64,000 nucleotides of DNA, taken from assembly GCF_007744675.1 (NCBI RefSeq), contig NZ_CP036269.1, forward strand, positions 3,761,546 through 3,825,545. Reading direction: 5' to 3'. Position numbers and translations under genes: made by a program. Under the pieces are notes generated by a model, which searched no databases, was not told the origin of the DNA, and saw nothing but the letters and a program-made list of their open reading frames with translations. The DNA is from Gimesia alba. Lineage in GTDB: Bacteria > Planctomycetota > Planctomycetia > Planctomycetales > Planctomycetaceae. Each line of letters starts with the position of its first letter. Within the stretch, counting starts at the first letter, position 1. Positions 18,273-28,673 of this stretch are shown here, piece by piece.

Positions 18273-21014
18273 TTAATGAACGAGCATGAATTCCTTCGTG
18301 TTGAGCACCGCCCAGATCAGGTCGTAAACTCCCGCCATTTTATCTTGAGATTCGTTCAGATATTTTCTGGCAGCTGTTTTTTCTGATTCTGTAGGATACC
18401 GGCTCAAGCTTCTCAAATACGTTCTTGTAATAATCTCCTCTGTTTTGTCAGCTGAGATTGGTTTTTCGAGAGTCTGGATCCGGGCCGGTCCTTTGCCCAT
18501 GCGAGACGATAACTGCTTCATCTTCTTCAACTGCGCAGTCAAGGTGCGTAACCGTTTTTGAGCCTGTTGCAGCTGCTTTTTCTTGTCTTCCTGTTTTTTC
18601 AACTGGTTGACACGTTGTTTGGCTGCTCTGGCCTGTTCTTTGACCTGATCCATACGATCATTCATACGATCTTTTTGCTCATTGGGTTTTTGAACGGCAC
18701 CCAGTTGCTGTCCGACCTGGAACAACCAACTGCTGTTAGAACGGTTGATCGCAGAATAGACGTCGTTGTCATTTTTAATGTACATTGTCTGTAGCAGGCT
18801 GGGATCGACAGAACGATCACAGTCACAGTTACTTTCACGCGTTGAGCGGCCAAAGATTGTCAAGGCGTACTGCTTGTCACGAGTTGCTCGATTACGGACA
18901 CCGGAAGCAGCGATTCCGATCGCCCGGCCATCAATACTGTTTTTGAAAGAATTGATGGCATCATCAGAGGCGGTTGCCTGATGAATGGCATCGTATAACA
19001 CTTCCGCAGGCATACGACGGGGAATAAAGTGGCTGAAGTTCACTTCGTCCAGTTCGTTTGTCTTGTTGGTTTTCCAGCTGCGTTGATAAGTATCGCTGTT
19101 TGTGATTTCGCGATGCAGCCACTTCATGTCGAAGTCGCGGCGGACAAACTCTCGAGACAGGTAATCAAGCAGTGGGCCATTGCTGGGAGGATTCGCCAGG
19201 TTCAAGTCATCCGCCGGCTCGATAATGCCACGGTTAAAGTAAGACGCCCAGACCCGATTCACGAACGCTTTGGCGAAATAGGGATTGTCTTCGCGGCGTA
19301 ACCATTCCATCAGCGCCGTCCGTGGATCATCCATCTGGTTGATTTCCACGACTTCGGCTCCCAGCAGCTTGGCGGTAGCCGGGCTCTGTCTGTTGTTACG
19401 GCGTTTCTTTTGTTTTTTGTTTTTATTTTTATTCGCTCTCTGAGCACGCGCCTTGGGCACATACACTTCCATGAACGGTACTTCTTTGCCGTTTTTGATC
19501 TGTTTATTCAACTCGCGGACCAGTTGATTACCGCGTACTTTGTCAGCACCCAGTTCTTCCACCATGGCCGTGTATTCCTGTCGCGACTCGGGGTTCACAC
19601 CAAAAGTCACCCGTGAAAAGAAGCCACGGAATTCTTTAAAGTCGTTTTGTGTCCATTGATCAAACGGGTGCTTGTGGCATTGGGCACATTGAATCCGGAT
19701 GCCCAGGAATGTGTAGGCAAAACCGAGTACACGGTCGTCTGGATTACGGAAATTCCGTCTGGCCCAGTAGTACGGCATATGATCACGGTCGGCGAAATCC
19801 TTACCTGGCTTATCCTGGTAGATCTCATTCATCGACTTGGTGAATTGGTCGAAGTCTTCGCCTGACTCCCGGCTGGTTGCCAGCAGGATGCCTTCTACGA
19901 TTTTATCATAGCCTTCGTTGTCGACGACACGTTTTTTTATCCAGTCATACCAGTGCTGGCTCGGAAGCTCGCGTATGGGAGCCACGTTAATCAGGTCGTC
20001 GTAGTTGTTTTGTGTAAAATCGCAAAGCTTGGTCGTCCACCAGGCAGCGTAGCCGGGGCTTTCGATCAGCTCGTCGATTTTTTCCGATCGCTTGTTGGGT
20101 GATTTGTTATTAAGGAACGCTTCAATTTCATGAGGGGCTGGCAGCGTGCCAGTCAGGTCGAGGCTGACACGACGCAGAAATTCCGCATCATCACAAGTTT
20201 CAGCAGGGACCATACCCAGTTTTTGCAGTTTATTGACGACCAGCTTATCAATTTTCGTGTTGGCAGCGATTTGCGGGTAATTCTTACCATATTGATCAGA
20301 AACCGGCTGCAGAACAGGGACCGGGATCACACCTGAGTCATAAAAGGCGACAACATGTGTGTCTCCGGGCTTGGCGGCGGTGACAACACCTGTTTCAGAA
20401 ATCGTAGCGATCTGCTCATTGTTGGTCTGGTAGCGACAAAGAGGTGTGACATCTTCTTTTGTGCCATCCGACCAGACAGCGACAGCCCGCAAAGCAACCG
20501 TCTCTCCTTCTTTCTTGAACTGAATGGCATTCGGTGTGACTTCCAGTCGCTCAAATTTCGGTGCGTCTTTCGGGACCCCTTGTGCGCCATTTTCAATCCA
20601 GCGCGACAAGAGTCGATGTTGCCAGCTGTTCGGTTCAAAACGCTGCCCCCCTTCGTGGTCGACCTCTTCCAGTGCTTTTTGCAGGATTAAACTTTTAGCA
20701 GGATCTTTCAGATTGATCCGCGCGACATCTTTGGCCGTCATCTGTTTGTGATCCATTGCAAAGTCATAGCCAAACAGGGAGAGCCGAAAGTCCCCTTTCC
20801 CCTGGAAGGAGCCATGGCAGGCACGGCCGTTACATCCCAGTTTTCCTAATAAAGGAACCACATGCTGTTGAAACTGGGGTGTTTCCTTCGTTTCTGGTGC
20901 AGCGAATCTCTGGGTGACCGGCTGTTTGATGTCTGCGGCAGTCGCGGCTGCAGTCAGTGCCAGTAAACCGGCCATGAATGTGAAACAGTAACTTGTCATT
21001 CTGATTGATTTCAT
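18273..21014 (-). CDS. DUF1549/DUF1553 protein with bacterial Ig-like domain
   Basis: A 913-residue secreted protein. Order: signal peptide (1-27), a cytochrome-like region with an altered site CNGRACHG (Cys61, Cys66, His67, four residues between the cysteines), a Big_2-type Ig-like domain (about 165-235, VWSDGTKEDVT), DUF1549 (about 250-470, with CAQCHKHPFDQW), a basic Lys/Asn-rich insert, DUF1553 (about 570-900) interrupted by a coiled coil. Different domain order from the other PSD1 protein here, so not a recent duplicate. Function unknown; likely acts with the neighbouring DUF1501 protein outside the cytoplasm. Confidence 0.9.
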   Translation of the reverse strand: MKSIRMTSYCFTFMAGLLALTAAATAADIKQPVTQRFAAPETKETPQFQQHVVPLLGKLGCNGRACHGSFQGKGDFRLSLFGYDFAMDHKQMTAKDVARINLKDPAKSLILQKALEEVDHEGGQRFEPNSWQHRLLSRWIENGAQGVPKDAPKFERLEVTPNAIQFKKEGETVALRAVAVWSDGTKEDVTPLCRYQTNNEQIATISETGVVTAAKPGDTHVVAFYDSGVIPVPVLQPVSDQYGKNYPQIAANTKIDKLVVNKLQKLGMVPAETCDDAEFLRRVSLDLTGTLPAPHEIEAFLNNKSPNKRSEKIDELIESPGYAAWWTTKLCDFTQNNYDDLINVAPIRELPSQHWYDWIKKRVVDNEGYDKIVEGILLATSRESGEDFDQFTKSMNEIYQDKPGKDFADRDHMPYYWARRNFRNPDDRVLGFAYTFLGIRIQCAQCHKHPFDQWTQNDFKEFRGFFSRVTFGVNPESRQEYTAMVEELGADKVRGNQLVRELNKQIKNGKEVPFMEVYVPKARAQRANKNKNKKQKKRRNNRQSPATAKLLGAEVVEINQMDDPRTALMEWLRREDNPYFAKAFVNRVWASYFNRGIIEPADDLNLANPPSNGPLLDYLSREFVRRDFDMKWLHREITNSDTYQRSWKTNKTNELDEVNFSHFIPRRMPAEVLYDAIHQATASDDAINSFKNSIDGRAIGIAASGVRNRATRDKQYALTIFGRSTRESNCDCDRSVDPSLLQTMYIKNDNDVYSAINRSNSSWLFQVGQQLGAVQKPNEQKDRMNDRMDQVKEQARAAKQRVNQLKKQEDKKKQLQQAQKRLRTLTAQLKKMKQLSSRMGKGPARIQTLEKPISADKTEEIITRTYLRSLSRYPTESEKTAARKYLNESQDKMAGVYDLIWAVLNTKEFMLVH

Positions 21015-21064
21015 AACACACCTTGCATAAGGGACGACATAATGTCAGCCAAAGGGTAATCCGT

Positions 21065-21724
21065 TTACTTTTGTTTCTTGTCTTTTTGACCCGATTTTTT
21101 GATGCTGCGATTAATTTTATTAAATTCCGCATCAACGAATTTGTTTCGGTTTTGTTCGATCTCTTCGATGGATTTTTGTAGTTTTTGAACCCGCTTTTCT
21201 GCCAGCTTTTGATCGTGCTTTAATAATTCCAACTGCAGATCGACGCGTTGTTTAATCAGCGATTTTAATTCGGATTTATCTTTCGAACTTCCCATCACGG
21301 AAACACGGGCTGCCAGCAGACGAATGCGGGAATCAATTTCCCAACGTTCCAAAGTCAGCCGATAGCGTTCACCGTCCCGATTTTTAAAACGTTCCAGTCG
21401 GGTGAGCGTATTATCCAGATCACGGATGGCGCGTTTGTATTCGCGGGGTTTGTGTTTTTTGAGACGTTGAATCAGCTTTGCTAATTCCGGGTGATGCGAT
21501 TTTGCAAAGTCGAGCGCCAGTTTTTCCCGCTCCGCATTGAGAGGGCTGGAATTCTTGCGAATTTTTTCGCTTGACTTGGATGGTTTGCCTTTGGATGAGT
21601 CGCCTTTCGAGACCGAAACGGTTTCCGACTGAGCTGGTTTTTCTGCACTCGCGAAAGAGACCAGTGAACCGCAGAGGCAGAATACCAGTCCGGCGATCAG
21701 GCAGGAAAGATTTCGAATTTTCAT
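21065..21724 (-). CDS. Secreted coiled-coil protein of unknown function
   Basis: About 219 residues. The start at 21724 places a signal peptide (MKIRNLSCLIAGLVFCLCGS) at the N-terminus; an ATG five codons earlier is possible and neither has a clear ribosome binding site. After a Ser/Lys-rich linker, almost the whole protein is charged and helical with coiled-coil character. No family recognised. It lies between the anti-sigma gene (19 bases away) and the PSD1 gene in a co-oriented row, so it may be a target or sensor component of the sigma system. Confidence 0.7.
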   Translation of the reverse strand: MKIRNLSCLIAGLVFCLCGSLVSFASAEKPAQSETVSVSKGDSSKGKPSKSSEKIRKNSSPLNAEREKLALDFAKSHHPELAKLIQRLKKHKPREYKRAIRDLDNTLTRLERFKNRDGERYRLTLERWEIDSRIRLLAARVSVMGSSKDKSELKSLIKQRVDLQLELLKHDQKLAEKRVQKLQKSIEEIEQNRNKFVDAEFNKINRSIKKSGQKDKKQK

Positions 21725-21743
21725 ATGAGTTAATAACATCAAA

Positions 21744-22331
21744 TCAATTCACACTTTCTTCCGGGAGAGAGACGGCGGTATAAAGCCATTCAGGAATATC
21801 CAGTGACTGGTTCTCTGCCAGGGCGTTGGGTTGATCGACGAAATCGATCGGTTCGGCACTGGAACTCAGGGCGACGGTGATACTGTTGTCTTCAGCAGAT
21901 TCCGACCAGAGATCCAGCACATGTTCCAGGTCTTCCTGAGAGGGTTCTGTTTGAGCGAGCGTTGTGGTTGTTGTGTCCTGAGCCACTGGTCTGTTTAACA
22001 GAAACGTGGCTGCCAGCAAGAGAATTGCTGCGCAACTGACCAGAACCCATTGTTGGGTACGCGAGAAAACAGTGCTGCGTGTATGGGGGGCTGACTGCGT
22101 TGTGAAGGTGGTTGGAGAGCTGACGGTTGGTACGGGCCCCAGCGTTTTCAGTCCTGCCAGCAGTTGCGTCGCAGTTGCCAACGCTTCGCGGGCCTCCTGC
22201 CGTTCCGAGAGCAGCAACTCAAAGGCTTCTGACTCCTGCTCAGAAAGTTCATTCGACAGGTATTGAAACGCGACCCAGTCCAGATCGACGGGATCATTGT
22301 CAGGTGCTGCGTTGCTGGAATGATTTTTCAT
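21744..22331 (-). CDS. Putative anti-sigma factor with one membrane helix
   Basis: About 195 residues. The N-terminal part (FQYLSNELSEQESEAFELLLSERQEAREAL) resembles the cytoplasmic zinc-less anti-sigma domain found next to planctomycete ECF sigma genes. One transmembrane helix follows (about 107-124), then an acidic extracytoplasmic region. It directly follows the sigma gene (27 bases), the normal partner position. No CxxC or HxxxCxxC zinc motif is present, so it is not a classical ZAS-domain protein. Confidence 0.7.
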   Translation of the reverse strand: MKNHSSNAAPDNDPVDLDWVAFQYLSNELSEQESEAFELLLSERQEAREALATATQLLAGLKTLGPVPTVSSPTTFTTQSAPHTRSTVFSRTQQWVLVSCAAILLLAATFLLNRPVAQDTTTTTLAQTEPSQEDLEHVLDLWSESAEDNSITVALSSSAEPIDFVDQPNALAENQSLDIPEWLYTAVSLPEESVN

Positions 22332-22358
22332 AATAACCAACTTAAATAATATGCGAGT

Positions 22359-22892
22359 TCAAGGATCCTCGGAGGGGTGATCAATTTGCTTCGACAAGGT
22401 CTTAATCGCGAGTCGCATGCGCGTCAGCACGGTTCCCAGCGGAAGCCCGAATTCTTGAGCGATTTCGTTAAACGTTTTATTCTGATAAATTCGTGCAATG
22501 ACAACAGTCTGTTGATTTTCAGGCAGGTTACTCAAAGCCTGTCTGATTTGTTCTCGATGCTCATTCTCTAACAACCCCTGCTCTGGCGTCTCAGTCCAGA
22601 ATGTATTGGTTGTGTGAGACAGGTTGTTCAGCGATTTTTTATGAATCTTATTGCGACGGAGTAACGCCATCGATTCATGATAAGCCACTCGAAATAGCCA
22701 GCCTTTACGAGTCTCTTCCTTTGACTGCCCTCCCGATTGGAGTGCCTTGGAAAACGTCAGCTGGAATACTTCATCAACCAGATCATGATTGCGTAGTAAC
22801 CCCATCAAAAAAGCGCGCAGTTCAACCGCATGTGTTTCGACTAATTGATGGACGATCTCGGGGGCGAGCTTGCCATCCTTACCGGTGGCCAA
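22359..22892 (-). CDS. ECF-type RNA polymerase sigma factor
   Basis: A 177-residue group 4 sigma factor. Region 2 is about residues 20-85 (VDEVFQLTFSKAL, GWLFRVAYHESMALLRR) and region 4 about 115-170 (LPENQQTVVIARIYQNKTFNEIAQEFGLPLGTVLTRMRLAIKTL). The TTG at 22892 is the likely start: GGGAG lies six bases before it and the next in-frame Met would remove part of region 2. Its targets probably include the co-oriented genes below it; this is inference from position. Confidence 0.92.
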   Translation of the reverse strand: MATGKDGKLAPEIVHQLVETHAVELRAFLMGLLRNHDLVDEVFQLTFSKALQSGGQSKEETRKGWLFRVAYHESMALLRRNKIHKKSLNNLSHTTNTFWTETPEQGLLENEHREQIRQALSNLPENQQTVVIARIYQNKTFNEIAQEFGLPLGTVLTRMRLAIKTLSKQIDHPSEDP

Positions 22893-23263
22893 TTTCTACT
22901 CCCGTCTCATAACAAAACCACGGCTTTTAGTAATCATGATGCGCGACCTGCCTGAATTATTTTCAGAATCTCATCAAAATTTCTAAAAACTTCGATTGAG
23001 GAAAATGGGGTGTAAGTCTAGTGCAGACATTGTGATACGGCATGAATCAAGTGGCCGTGGTCACATAAATCCTCAGAAAGAATAAGCATCTGAAGGCCGT
23101 TATGCAAAAAAGAAATGAGGAAATCGGCATTGGAAGTGGCTAATTCCCCTGGACGAAGTGACGAATATACACTTCAAGTATGCAATAGAGCCATCATGAA
23201 TGGCAGCTGAAAGTTCATGTGTGAAGTGAAAATGGCAGGCGGAAGAGGGACGTCTCTCAGACG
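22893..23263. other. Intergenic region upstream of sigma gene
   Basis: 371 bases between the stop of the hydrolase gene and the sigma gene, both on the minus strand. It should hold the sigma operon promoter. A weak 5-bp hairpin (CGTCTCTCAGACG near 23252) follows the hydrolase stop. No coding frame, terminator or repeat could be supported. Confidence 0.35.
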
Positions 23264-24304
23264 CTACCGGCGGAAATAAATCGCAGGCACAATCGTTTCG
23301 GCGATTTCAGGGTGGCTATAGTAATTGGGGAACATGTGGCCGGCACCGACGCATTTGGAAACGTCAATGTCATGCACACGGTCAACTTCGTCACCCAGTG
23401 CCCGGCGATCAAGCCAGGTGAAACCAGTACGAGCCAAGGCACGCCGGGAGATCGGGGCCAGAATCGGATAGAACAGCAGGATGCGGTCTTTTTTATTGCG
23501 AAGATTGACCAGACAGTCGGTGCAGTTCAAGGCACAGCCGTAACGTTGTCCCGGGTTCAACCAGTTATGATTGATGGCAGCGGCAGCAAAAACCGCGCGG
23601 AACTGGCGGCAACGACAACAGATGTGAATGCCACACTCTGCGAGTGAGACGCCTTGTATTGAGCCGCCTCCCATCAGATGCAACGCCGAAGAAACGGTGC
23701 GTGCACCATGGCTGTGTCCCAGCAGGCTAATCTGGTGATGCGGCGGCAATTCGGAGATCAATCGTGCCAGGTAATGGCCGTTATATTCTGCCCGTTTCCC
23801 CAGAATATTGACATCAATGGGCAAGATCTTTGTTTTCAGGTCATCACTGGGCCAGGTGAAAAAGATCACATTTAATGGCGTGCGTGGTGCCGCGTTTCTT
23901 AACCAGAAATAGGTGTTATAAGCATCTGTCAGGGCACTTTCCCACTTTACAAAACTACCATGCACCATGATGCATATCGGCGCATTGGGATCGAGGGCCT
24001 GAGTCATTGTGTCAAATGTGGATTCCGTCACACAGCCCTCTTCGCTGGAACGATACACATCAAATTCACAACAGGGACAGCAACACTCACTTTTCTGAAT
24101 ACAACACCGGCTGCTGACAACCCAGTAATTGACCTCGGTTACACACGAAGTGCAATCGGGGACCGAAACACAGGGGCTTTCCTCGGTTACACAAACGGGA
24201 GGAGCGGCAGGTGCTTCTTGAGCAAACAATTGAGTGGAGCAGAGCAGCAGGCAGCAGCAGAAAAATGCTTTGAGCTGCATGGATTGAGTATTCAATAAAT
24301 TCAT
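23264..24304 (-). CDS. Secreted cysteine-rich alpha/beta hydrolase
   Basis: A 346-residue protein with a signal peptide (cleaved near QLFAQ, residue 29), a cysteine-rich stretch with 12 cysteines between residues 38 and 91 (including ECCCPCC), and an alpha/beta-hydrolase domain. The oxyanion-side motif IMVHGSF (112-118) and the nucleophile elbow GHSHGA (Ser198) are clear; His323 in GAGHMF is a candidate catalytic histidine. More cysteines occur at 224-264. The fold points to a lipase/esterase-like enzyme or DUF900-like protein; the substrate is unknown. Confidence 0.8.
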   Translation of the reverse strand: MNLLNTQSMQLKAFFCCCLLLCSTQLFAQEAPAAPPVCVTEESPCVSVPDCTSCVTEVNYWVVSSRCCIQKSECCCPCCEFDVYRSSEEGCVTESTFDTMTQALDPNAPICIMVHGSFVKWESALTDAYNTYFWLRNAAPRTPLNVIFFTWPSDDLKTKILPIDVNILGKRAEYNGHYLARLISELPPHHQISLLGHSHGARTVSSALHLMGGGSIQGVSLAECGIHICCRCRQFRAVFAAAAINHNWLNPGQRYGCALNCTDCLVNLRNKKDRILLFYPILAPISRRALARTGFTWLDRRALGDEVDRVHDIDVSKCVGAGHMFPNYYSHPEIAETIVPAIYFRR

Positions 24305-24684
24305 TGGCCTGATTTATTCAATTCAATGGATGAGGGGGACAAGCCCGAAGTCGGGTTTGGTGTTGGCTTTTCAGAACCATTAGAGCTGCAACATGAAACC
24401 GAGACCGCGATCGATTTATCAAGAGTGCTCAAGATCATCTTTTCTCTCATGCAGCGCGCATTATCTGTCTGGTAATGCACGAAGTGCTTTTAAGGAGTAT
24501 CGGTCTTCTACCTGTTGTAGTAGCGCAATTCGATACAATCTCCGGTTTTAGGGATTGCTGCCGAATTATTTTGAGGCTGGGCGGGGAAAAGGCATAATCA
24601 GACTAAAGTGCCAGGCGTGAGGTAGACGGAATCAGTCTGGGATAAGGAAAGGCAGGCAGTTTTGGAAGGTTCGTTGAGTTGTTT
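24305..24684. other. Intergenic region between nasA and hydrolase gene
   Basis: 380 bases following the end of the nitrate operon on the minus strand and preceding the hydrolase gene. It must contain the nitrate operon's transcript end and the hydrolase promoter. I found no stem-loop with a T tract, no clear promoter boxes and no supported coding frame. Confidence 0.35.
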
Positions 24685-26892
24685 CTAATTCTTGACCACG
24701 CGAACAGCACAACACTTGTACGAGGGTTGGCTGGAATGCGGGTCGAAGACGGCGTCCGTCAGTCGGTTCGTTTCTTCATAATGCATGGGAATAAACAGCT
24801 GTTTCGGTTGGACCGACTGCGTTAGAAACGCCCTCGCTTTGAGGCGGCCCCGTTGCGATTCGACAAAGATCATCTCGTTCGGTTTGATGGAATAGTGTGC
24901 TGCATCCTGCGGATTCATTTCGACGTAGATTTGGTTGGGATAGAGCTTGCGCAGAACGTCGGAATTTTTTGTTCTGGTTTGGGTATGCCATTGAGACGCC
25001 GTTCCCCGGCCTGTGAGTAACACGAATGGATATTGCTCGTTTGGTGGCTCGGGCATTTTGACTGGATCCGAATACATGAATCGGGCCCGTCCATTGGAGT
25101 GGAAGAACTGGCCATCGGCAAATAATCGTCGCTGTTGTTCGGGCGGCTTCGCTGCCGTTTCAGTAAGCGGCCATTGAATGCCCCCCTGCTCTTCAATTTC
25201 CGCGTAATCTTCAATCCCGGAAAAATCACAGGGCTGACCAGCCGAGAGTTGTTTCATGATTTGAAAAACATCTTCCGGCGACTTCCACTCGGAAAAGAGA
25301 TCCGCACAACCCCAGTATTGTGCGATCAATTTGAAGATCGAAAAGTCAGACAACGCTTGACCAGGCGCACGGGTTACCCGTTTGACTCGACCGATCCGGC
25401 GTTCGGCATTGATGAAGGTCCCCTCTTTTTCTCCCCAACCTGCAGCGGGCAGGATTAAGTCGGCGTGCCGTGCTGTTTCTGTGTTATGGTACATATCCTG
25501 AACCACTAGAAAGTCCAGTCGATCCAAAATATCGCGAATCTGTCCCTGGTTGATCCAGGAGTGCGCGGGATTCGTGCAGATGACCCAGAGTCCTTTGATT
25601 TTGCCCGCCAGAATGCCTTCGATGATTTTATGATAAGGCAGACTGTTTTCCGCAGGGATGCGATCTACGGGGATCGATAGAATATCTGCCACCTTGGCAC
25701 GATGTTCTTCATTCAGGAAGTCATGTCCACCTAACAGATTGGTCGTATTGCTGAATAAACGGGACCCCATTGCGTTACACTGGCCGGTGATCGAATTGGG
25801 GCCTGTGCCTGGTTTCCCGATGTTTCCCGTCATCAGCGCAAGATTGATGAGCGACTGAGCCGTACGGACGCCCTGGTAACTCTGATTGACGCCCATCGTC
25901 CACCAGAAGGAAACGCGCTTTCCGGAATGAATCAATTCGGCAAACTGTTCGATGGTTTCCTGATTGAGCCCCGTCTCGGTAACAACCCGTTCAATCGGAT
26001 AAGCTTTGACGTGGGTGACAAACGCTTCAAAATCGTCCGTGTGTGCCTGAATATATTCCTCGTTGATCCAGCCGCGTTCGATCAGAATATTCGCAATCCC
26101 ATAAAACAGCGGCAGATCCGATTTGGGAGCAATCTGCAAATGCAGTGTGGACTGCATAGCCGTTTCGGTACGGCGTGGGTCAACGACAATGATTTCCGGC
26201 GAGTGAGGATTGCGCATGACCCGTTCCCACATAATCGGGTGTGCGATACAGGGATTGGCACCAACGAAAACGAGCACGTCTGACTCTTCCAGATCCTGGT
26301 ACGTGAAGGGAGGCGAATCGAAGCCGAATGATTGTTTATAGGCAGTCACAGCAGACGCCATACACTGACGCGTATTTCCGTCGCCGTGAACCATGCCCAT
26401 ACCGAATTTGGCAAGTGCTCCCAGAAATGCCATTTCTTCGGTGACCATCTGGCCGGTACTCAGGAAAGCGACGGAATCGGCCCCGTGTTGTTCCTGGATT
26501 GCTTTAAATTTTCTCGAGAAGAGACTCAGAGCGGTATCCCAGTCGACCGGTTCCCAATGACTGGGTGATTTCTTGACTAAGGGGCTGACTGCCCGATCGG
26601 GAGATTTGAGAACCGATAACGCTTCCCAGCCTTTGGGGCACGCCATTCCCAGATTCACGGGATATTCGGTGGTTGGAGTGATGCAGACACCTTCCCCATC
26701 TTTCAAGTGGACATTCAGGTTACAACCGGTTCCACAAAATCCGCAGACCATTTGTGTTGTGGCATCGGGGAGATTTTTTTCAGGGACTTTACCGAGACCA
26801 AACCCGCCGGGAGAGAGCAGTAGCTCGCGGGTCAGGTGTCCCTCTTTTTGATGGATCAGAGAATTCAGTTTTGATCGATCGATGATTGACAT
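24685..26892 (-). CDS. nasA: Assimilatory nitrate reductase catalytic subunit
   Basis: A 735-residue molybdopterin oxidoreductase. The N-terminal 4Fe-4S cluster is formed by Cys50, Cys53, Cys57 and Cys85 ([20 protein letters not shown]); Mo-bisMGD domains and the C-terminal dinucleotide-binding domain follow ([14 protein letters not shown]). It reduces nitrate to nitrite. ATG 26892 was chosen because the longer frame overlaps the upstream gene; no Tat signal is present, so it should be cytoplasmic. It lacks the C-terminal BFD-type 2Fe-2S domain of some NasA proteins. Last gene of the nitrate operon. Confidence 0.92.
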   Translation of the reverse strand: MSIIDRSKLNSLIHQKEGHLTRELLLSPGGFGLGKVPEKNLPDATTQMVCGFCGTGCNLNVHLKDGEGVCITPTTEYPVNLGMACPKGWEALSVLKSPDRAVSPLVKKSPSHWEPVDWDTALSLFSRKFKAIQEQHGADSVAFLSTGQMVTEEMAFLGALAKFGMGMVHGDGNTRQCMASAVTAYKQSFGFDSPPFTYQDLEESDVLVFVGANPCIAHPIMWERVMRNPHSPEIIVVDPRRTETAMQSTLHLQIAPKSDLPLFYGIANILIERGWINEEYIQAHTDDFEAFVTHVKAYPIERVVTETGLNQETIEQFAELIHSGKRVSFWWTMGVNQSYQGVRTAQSLINLALMTGNIGKPGTGPNSITGQCNAMGSRLFSNTTNLLGGHDFLNEEHRAKVADILSIPVDRIPAENSLPYHKIIEGILAGKIKGLWVICTNPAHSWINQGQIRDILDRLDFLVVQDMYHNTETARHADLILPAAGWGEKEGTFINAERRIGRVKRVTRAPGQALSDFSIFKLIAQYWGCADLFSEWKSPEDVFQIMKQLSAGQPCDFSGIEDYAEIEEQGGIQWPLTETAAKPPEQQRRLFADGQFFHSNGRARFMYSDPVKMPEPPNEQYPFVLLTGRGTASQWHTQTRTKNSDVLRKLYPNQIYVEMNPQDAAHYSIKPNEMIFVESQRGRLKARAFLTQSVQPKQLFIPMHYEETNRLTDAVFDPHSSQPSYKCCAVRVVKN

Positions 26893-26921
26893 GAAATCGA
26901 TTCCAGTATGGCAAAGGAGTT

Positions 26922-28667
26922 TTATCGTAATACTCCGGGCATGCGGGGAGCGGCTACCGCGGAGAAAAAAAGGTATCGTTCTAAAAATTCGCCAATTAAA
27001 CAGGCGATAAATAAAATGCTGACAATAATACACAGAGTGATATTGGGAAGCGGCTCTGTCTGATGATTCAACAGGAAGGCCGGCATCAGAATGCCGCCCA
27101 GAATACCGCAGGCAAAACGGGCGAGAGTGACGTTTGACAGTTCACCACTCATGAGTAAAGCAGAACGCTTGAGTTGTGAATTCTGTCGACGCAGCAGATA
27201 ACGGAATATTGACGCTTCAAAGACGAGTTTAATCAGCGTGGTGATGATTAAGGCCTTGGAGAGAAGCGGTCCTGCTTCTGCCATGAGTCGATTTGACTCG
27301 GGAGAGTTGTTCTTCATGTCTAAAATAAACAGAGTTAACCAGGTCGATGCAATTCCCAACAGGATGGCCGTCAGAGAAAACTTAATCGCCGTCAATTCAA
27401 TGCTCCAGAATTCGCGTTTGGTAAAGACGTAGATCATGACCGAACAGAAAATGCCAACGACGCCGACTGCCTCCGCCATATGTCCTGTCAGAGGCTGCCA
27501 GGATTTCAATTCCGGAAACGATGATGTGGAGACCCAGGTCAAAGCGGCATCTATCATTGCCAGATTTGCGAAAGCACCGAAGGCGAGGATTTCTCTGCTC
27601 AACCAGGAATGTTTCAAACCTAAGATACCACGAAAGGCATACAGAGGGCGGCCCAGATGTAATGTGCTGGCCCCCAATGCGACTAAGCCAAAGAACAGGG
27701 CACTTGTCGCTTGAATTCGAGTCATCACGGCTGTGGTTTCACCGCTGAGATAATATTCCAGCGCCGAGCCGGTAAGAAACGCACCGACCGAAAGCTGGGT
27801 CAGCACCAGCATGATCACCAACGGCAGGTGGGCATGCTGGGGGCTGGCAGAATAGTAATCGGCGGGTAAGACATTTCGGGGAAACGGTTTTTTCGATTTA
27901 TAAGTCGTCGTTGGAAATGTGTGTTGTGGATCAGGAGCCGCCGGCAGAAAGGAATTGAGTTCTGAATCGGCAATGACCTGTTCCTGATTGACGATTTCAA
28001 TGGAAATCGCCTGATGTGGACAGGCCTGCACACACGCGGGAGCTTCCCCGTCTGCCAGGCGTTGGCTGCACATATCGCATTTGCGCACAATACCTTTCTG
28101 GCTCTGGTATTTGGGGACATCATACGGGCAAGCCAAGGTGCAATACTGACAACCAAAACATTGATCGTCGAGATGCTTTACAATTCCCGTTTGCGGGTCT
28201 TTTTCATAAGCATTCACCGGACACGCATGCATACAGGCGGGTTCCAGACAATGATGACAGGCGGTGGTGACATGCTGATAAATGGGGGCCTGATTCGATC
28301 CCCCAATCAGTAAGCCGACATCGCGCCATGTCTCATGTTCGTCCAGTCCATTTAGTGAATGGCAGGCCGTGACACAGGCTTTACAGCCGGAACAGCGATC
28401 CAGATCGACTTGAAATCCATATTGTTCGCCTGACTGCGGCGCGCCCGATGGAATCAGGTCGGCATAATAGCGTGATTGAGCGGGGATGGATTGTGCTTCA
28501 TAGCGTTTCGCAAATTGATCAACGGCTGTTAAAGTCTGCTGTTCCTGCAGCAGTTGTGCAATCAGATTCAGTTCTGTATGACAGGATGCATTTCCTTCTG
28601 GAAGTGTCGTCGCTTCGTCCAGGTCAAATGGAACGTTCTGATTGTTTCCCTCAGCGTTGAAATTCAT
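26922..28667 (-). CDS. DmsB-DmsC-like fusion: ferredoxin plus membrane anchor
   Basis: A 581-residue fusion. Residues about 84-225 hold four 4Fe-4S cysteine sets ([12 protein letters not shown] 92-102, [14 protein letters not shown] 137-150, [12 protein letters not shown] 170-181, with CDMC 197-200 and CVQACP 212-217), as in DmsB/NarH-type electron-transfer subunits. Residues about 275-580 form roughly eight membrane helices of the DmsC anchor family, which oxidise quinol. An unusual 80-residue N-terminal extension is present and no Tat signal is visible. Located between nasA and the flavoprotein gene, it probably passes quinol electrons to NasA. Confidence 0.88.
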   Translation of the reverse strand: MNFNAEGNNQNVPFDLDEATTLPEGNASCHTELNLIAQLLQEQQTLTAVDQFAKRYEAQSIPAQSRYYADLIPSGAPQSGEQYGFQVDLDRCSGCKACVTACHSLNGLDEHETWRDVGLLIGGSNQAPIYQHVTTACHHCLEPACMHACPVNAYEKDPQTGIVKHLDDQCFGCQYCTLACPYDVPKYQSQKGIVRKCDMCSQRLADGEAPACVQACPHQAISIEIVNQEQVIADSELNSFLPAAPDPQHTFPTTTYKSKKPFPRNVLPADYYSASPQHAHLPLVIMLVLTQLSVGAFLTGSALEYYLSGETTAVMTRIQATSALFFGLVALGASTLHLGRPLYAFRGILGLKHSWLSREILAFGAFANLAMIDAALTWVSTSSFPELKSWQPLTGHMAEAVGVVGIFCSVMIYVFTKREFWSIELTAIKFSLTAILLGIASTWLTLFILDMKNNSPESNRLMAEAGPLLSKALIITTLIKLVFEASIFRYLLRRQNSQLKRSALLMSGELSNVTLARFACGILGGILMPAFLLNHQTEPLPNITLCIIVSILFIACLIGEFLERYLFFSAVAAPRMPGVLR

Positions 28668-28673
28668 GTCTGT

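Noticed and set aside
26893..27033. Extended N-terminus of NasA
   Set aside because: It overlaps the DmsBC-like gene and lacks family similarity; ATG 26892 fits the known N-terminus.
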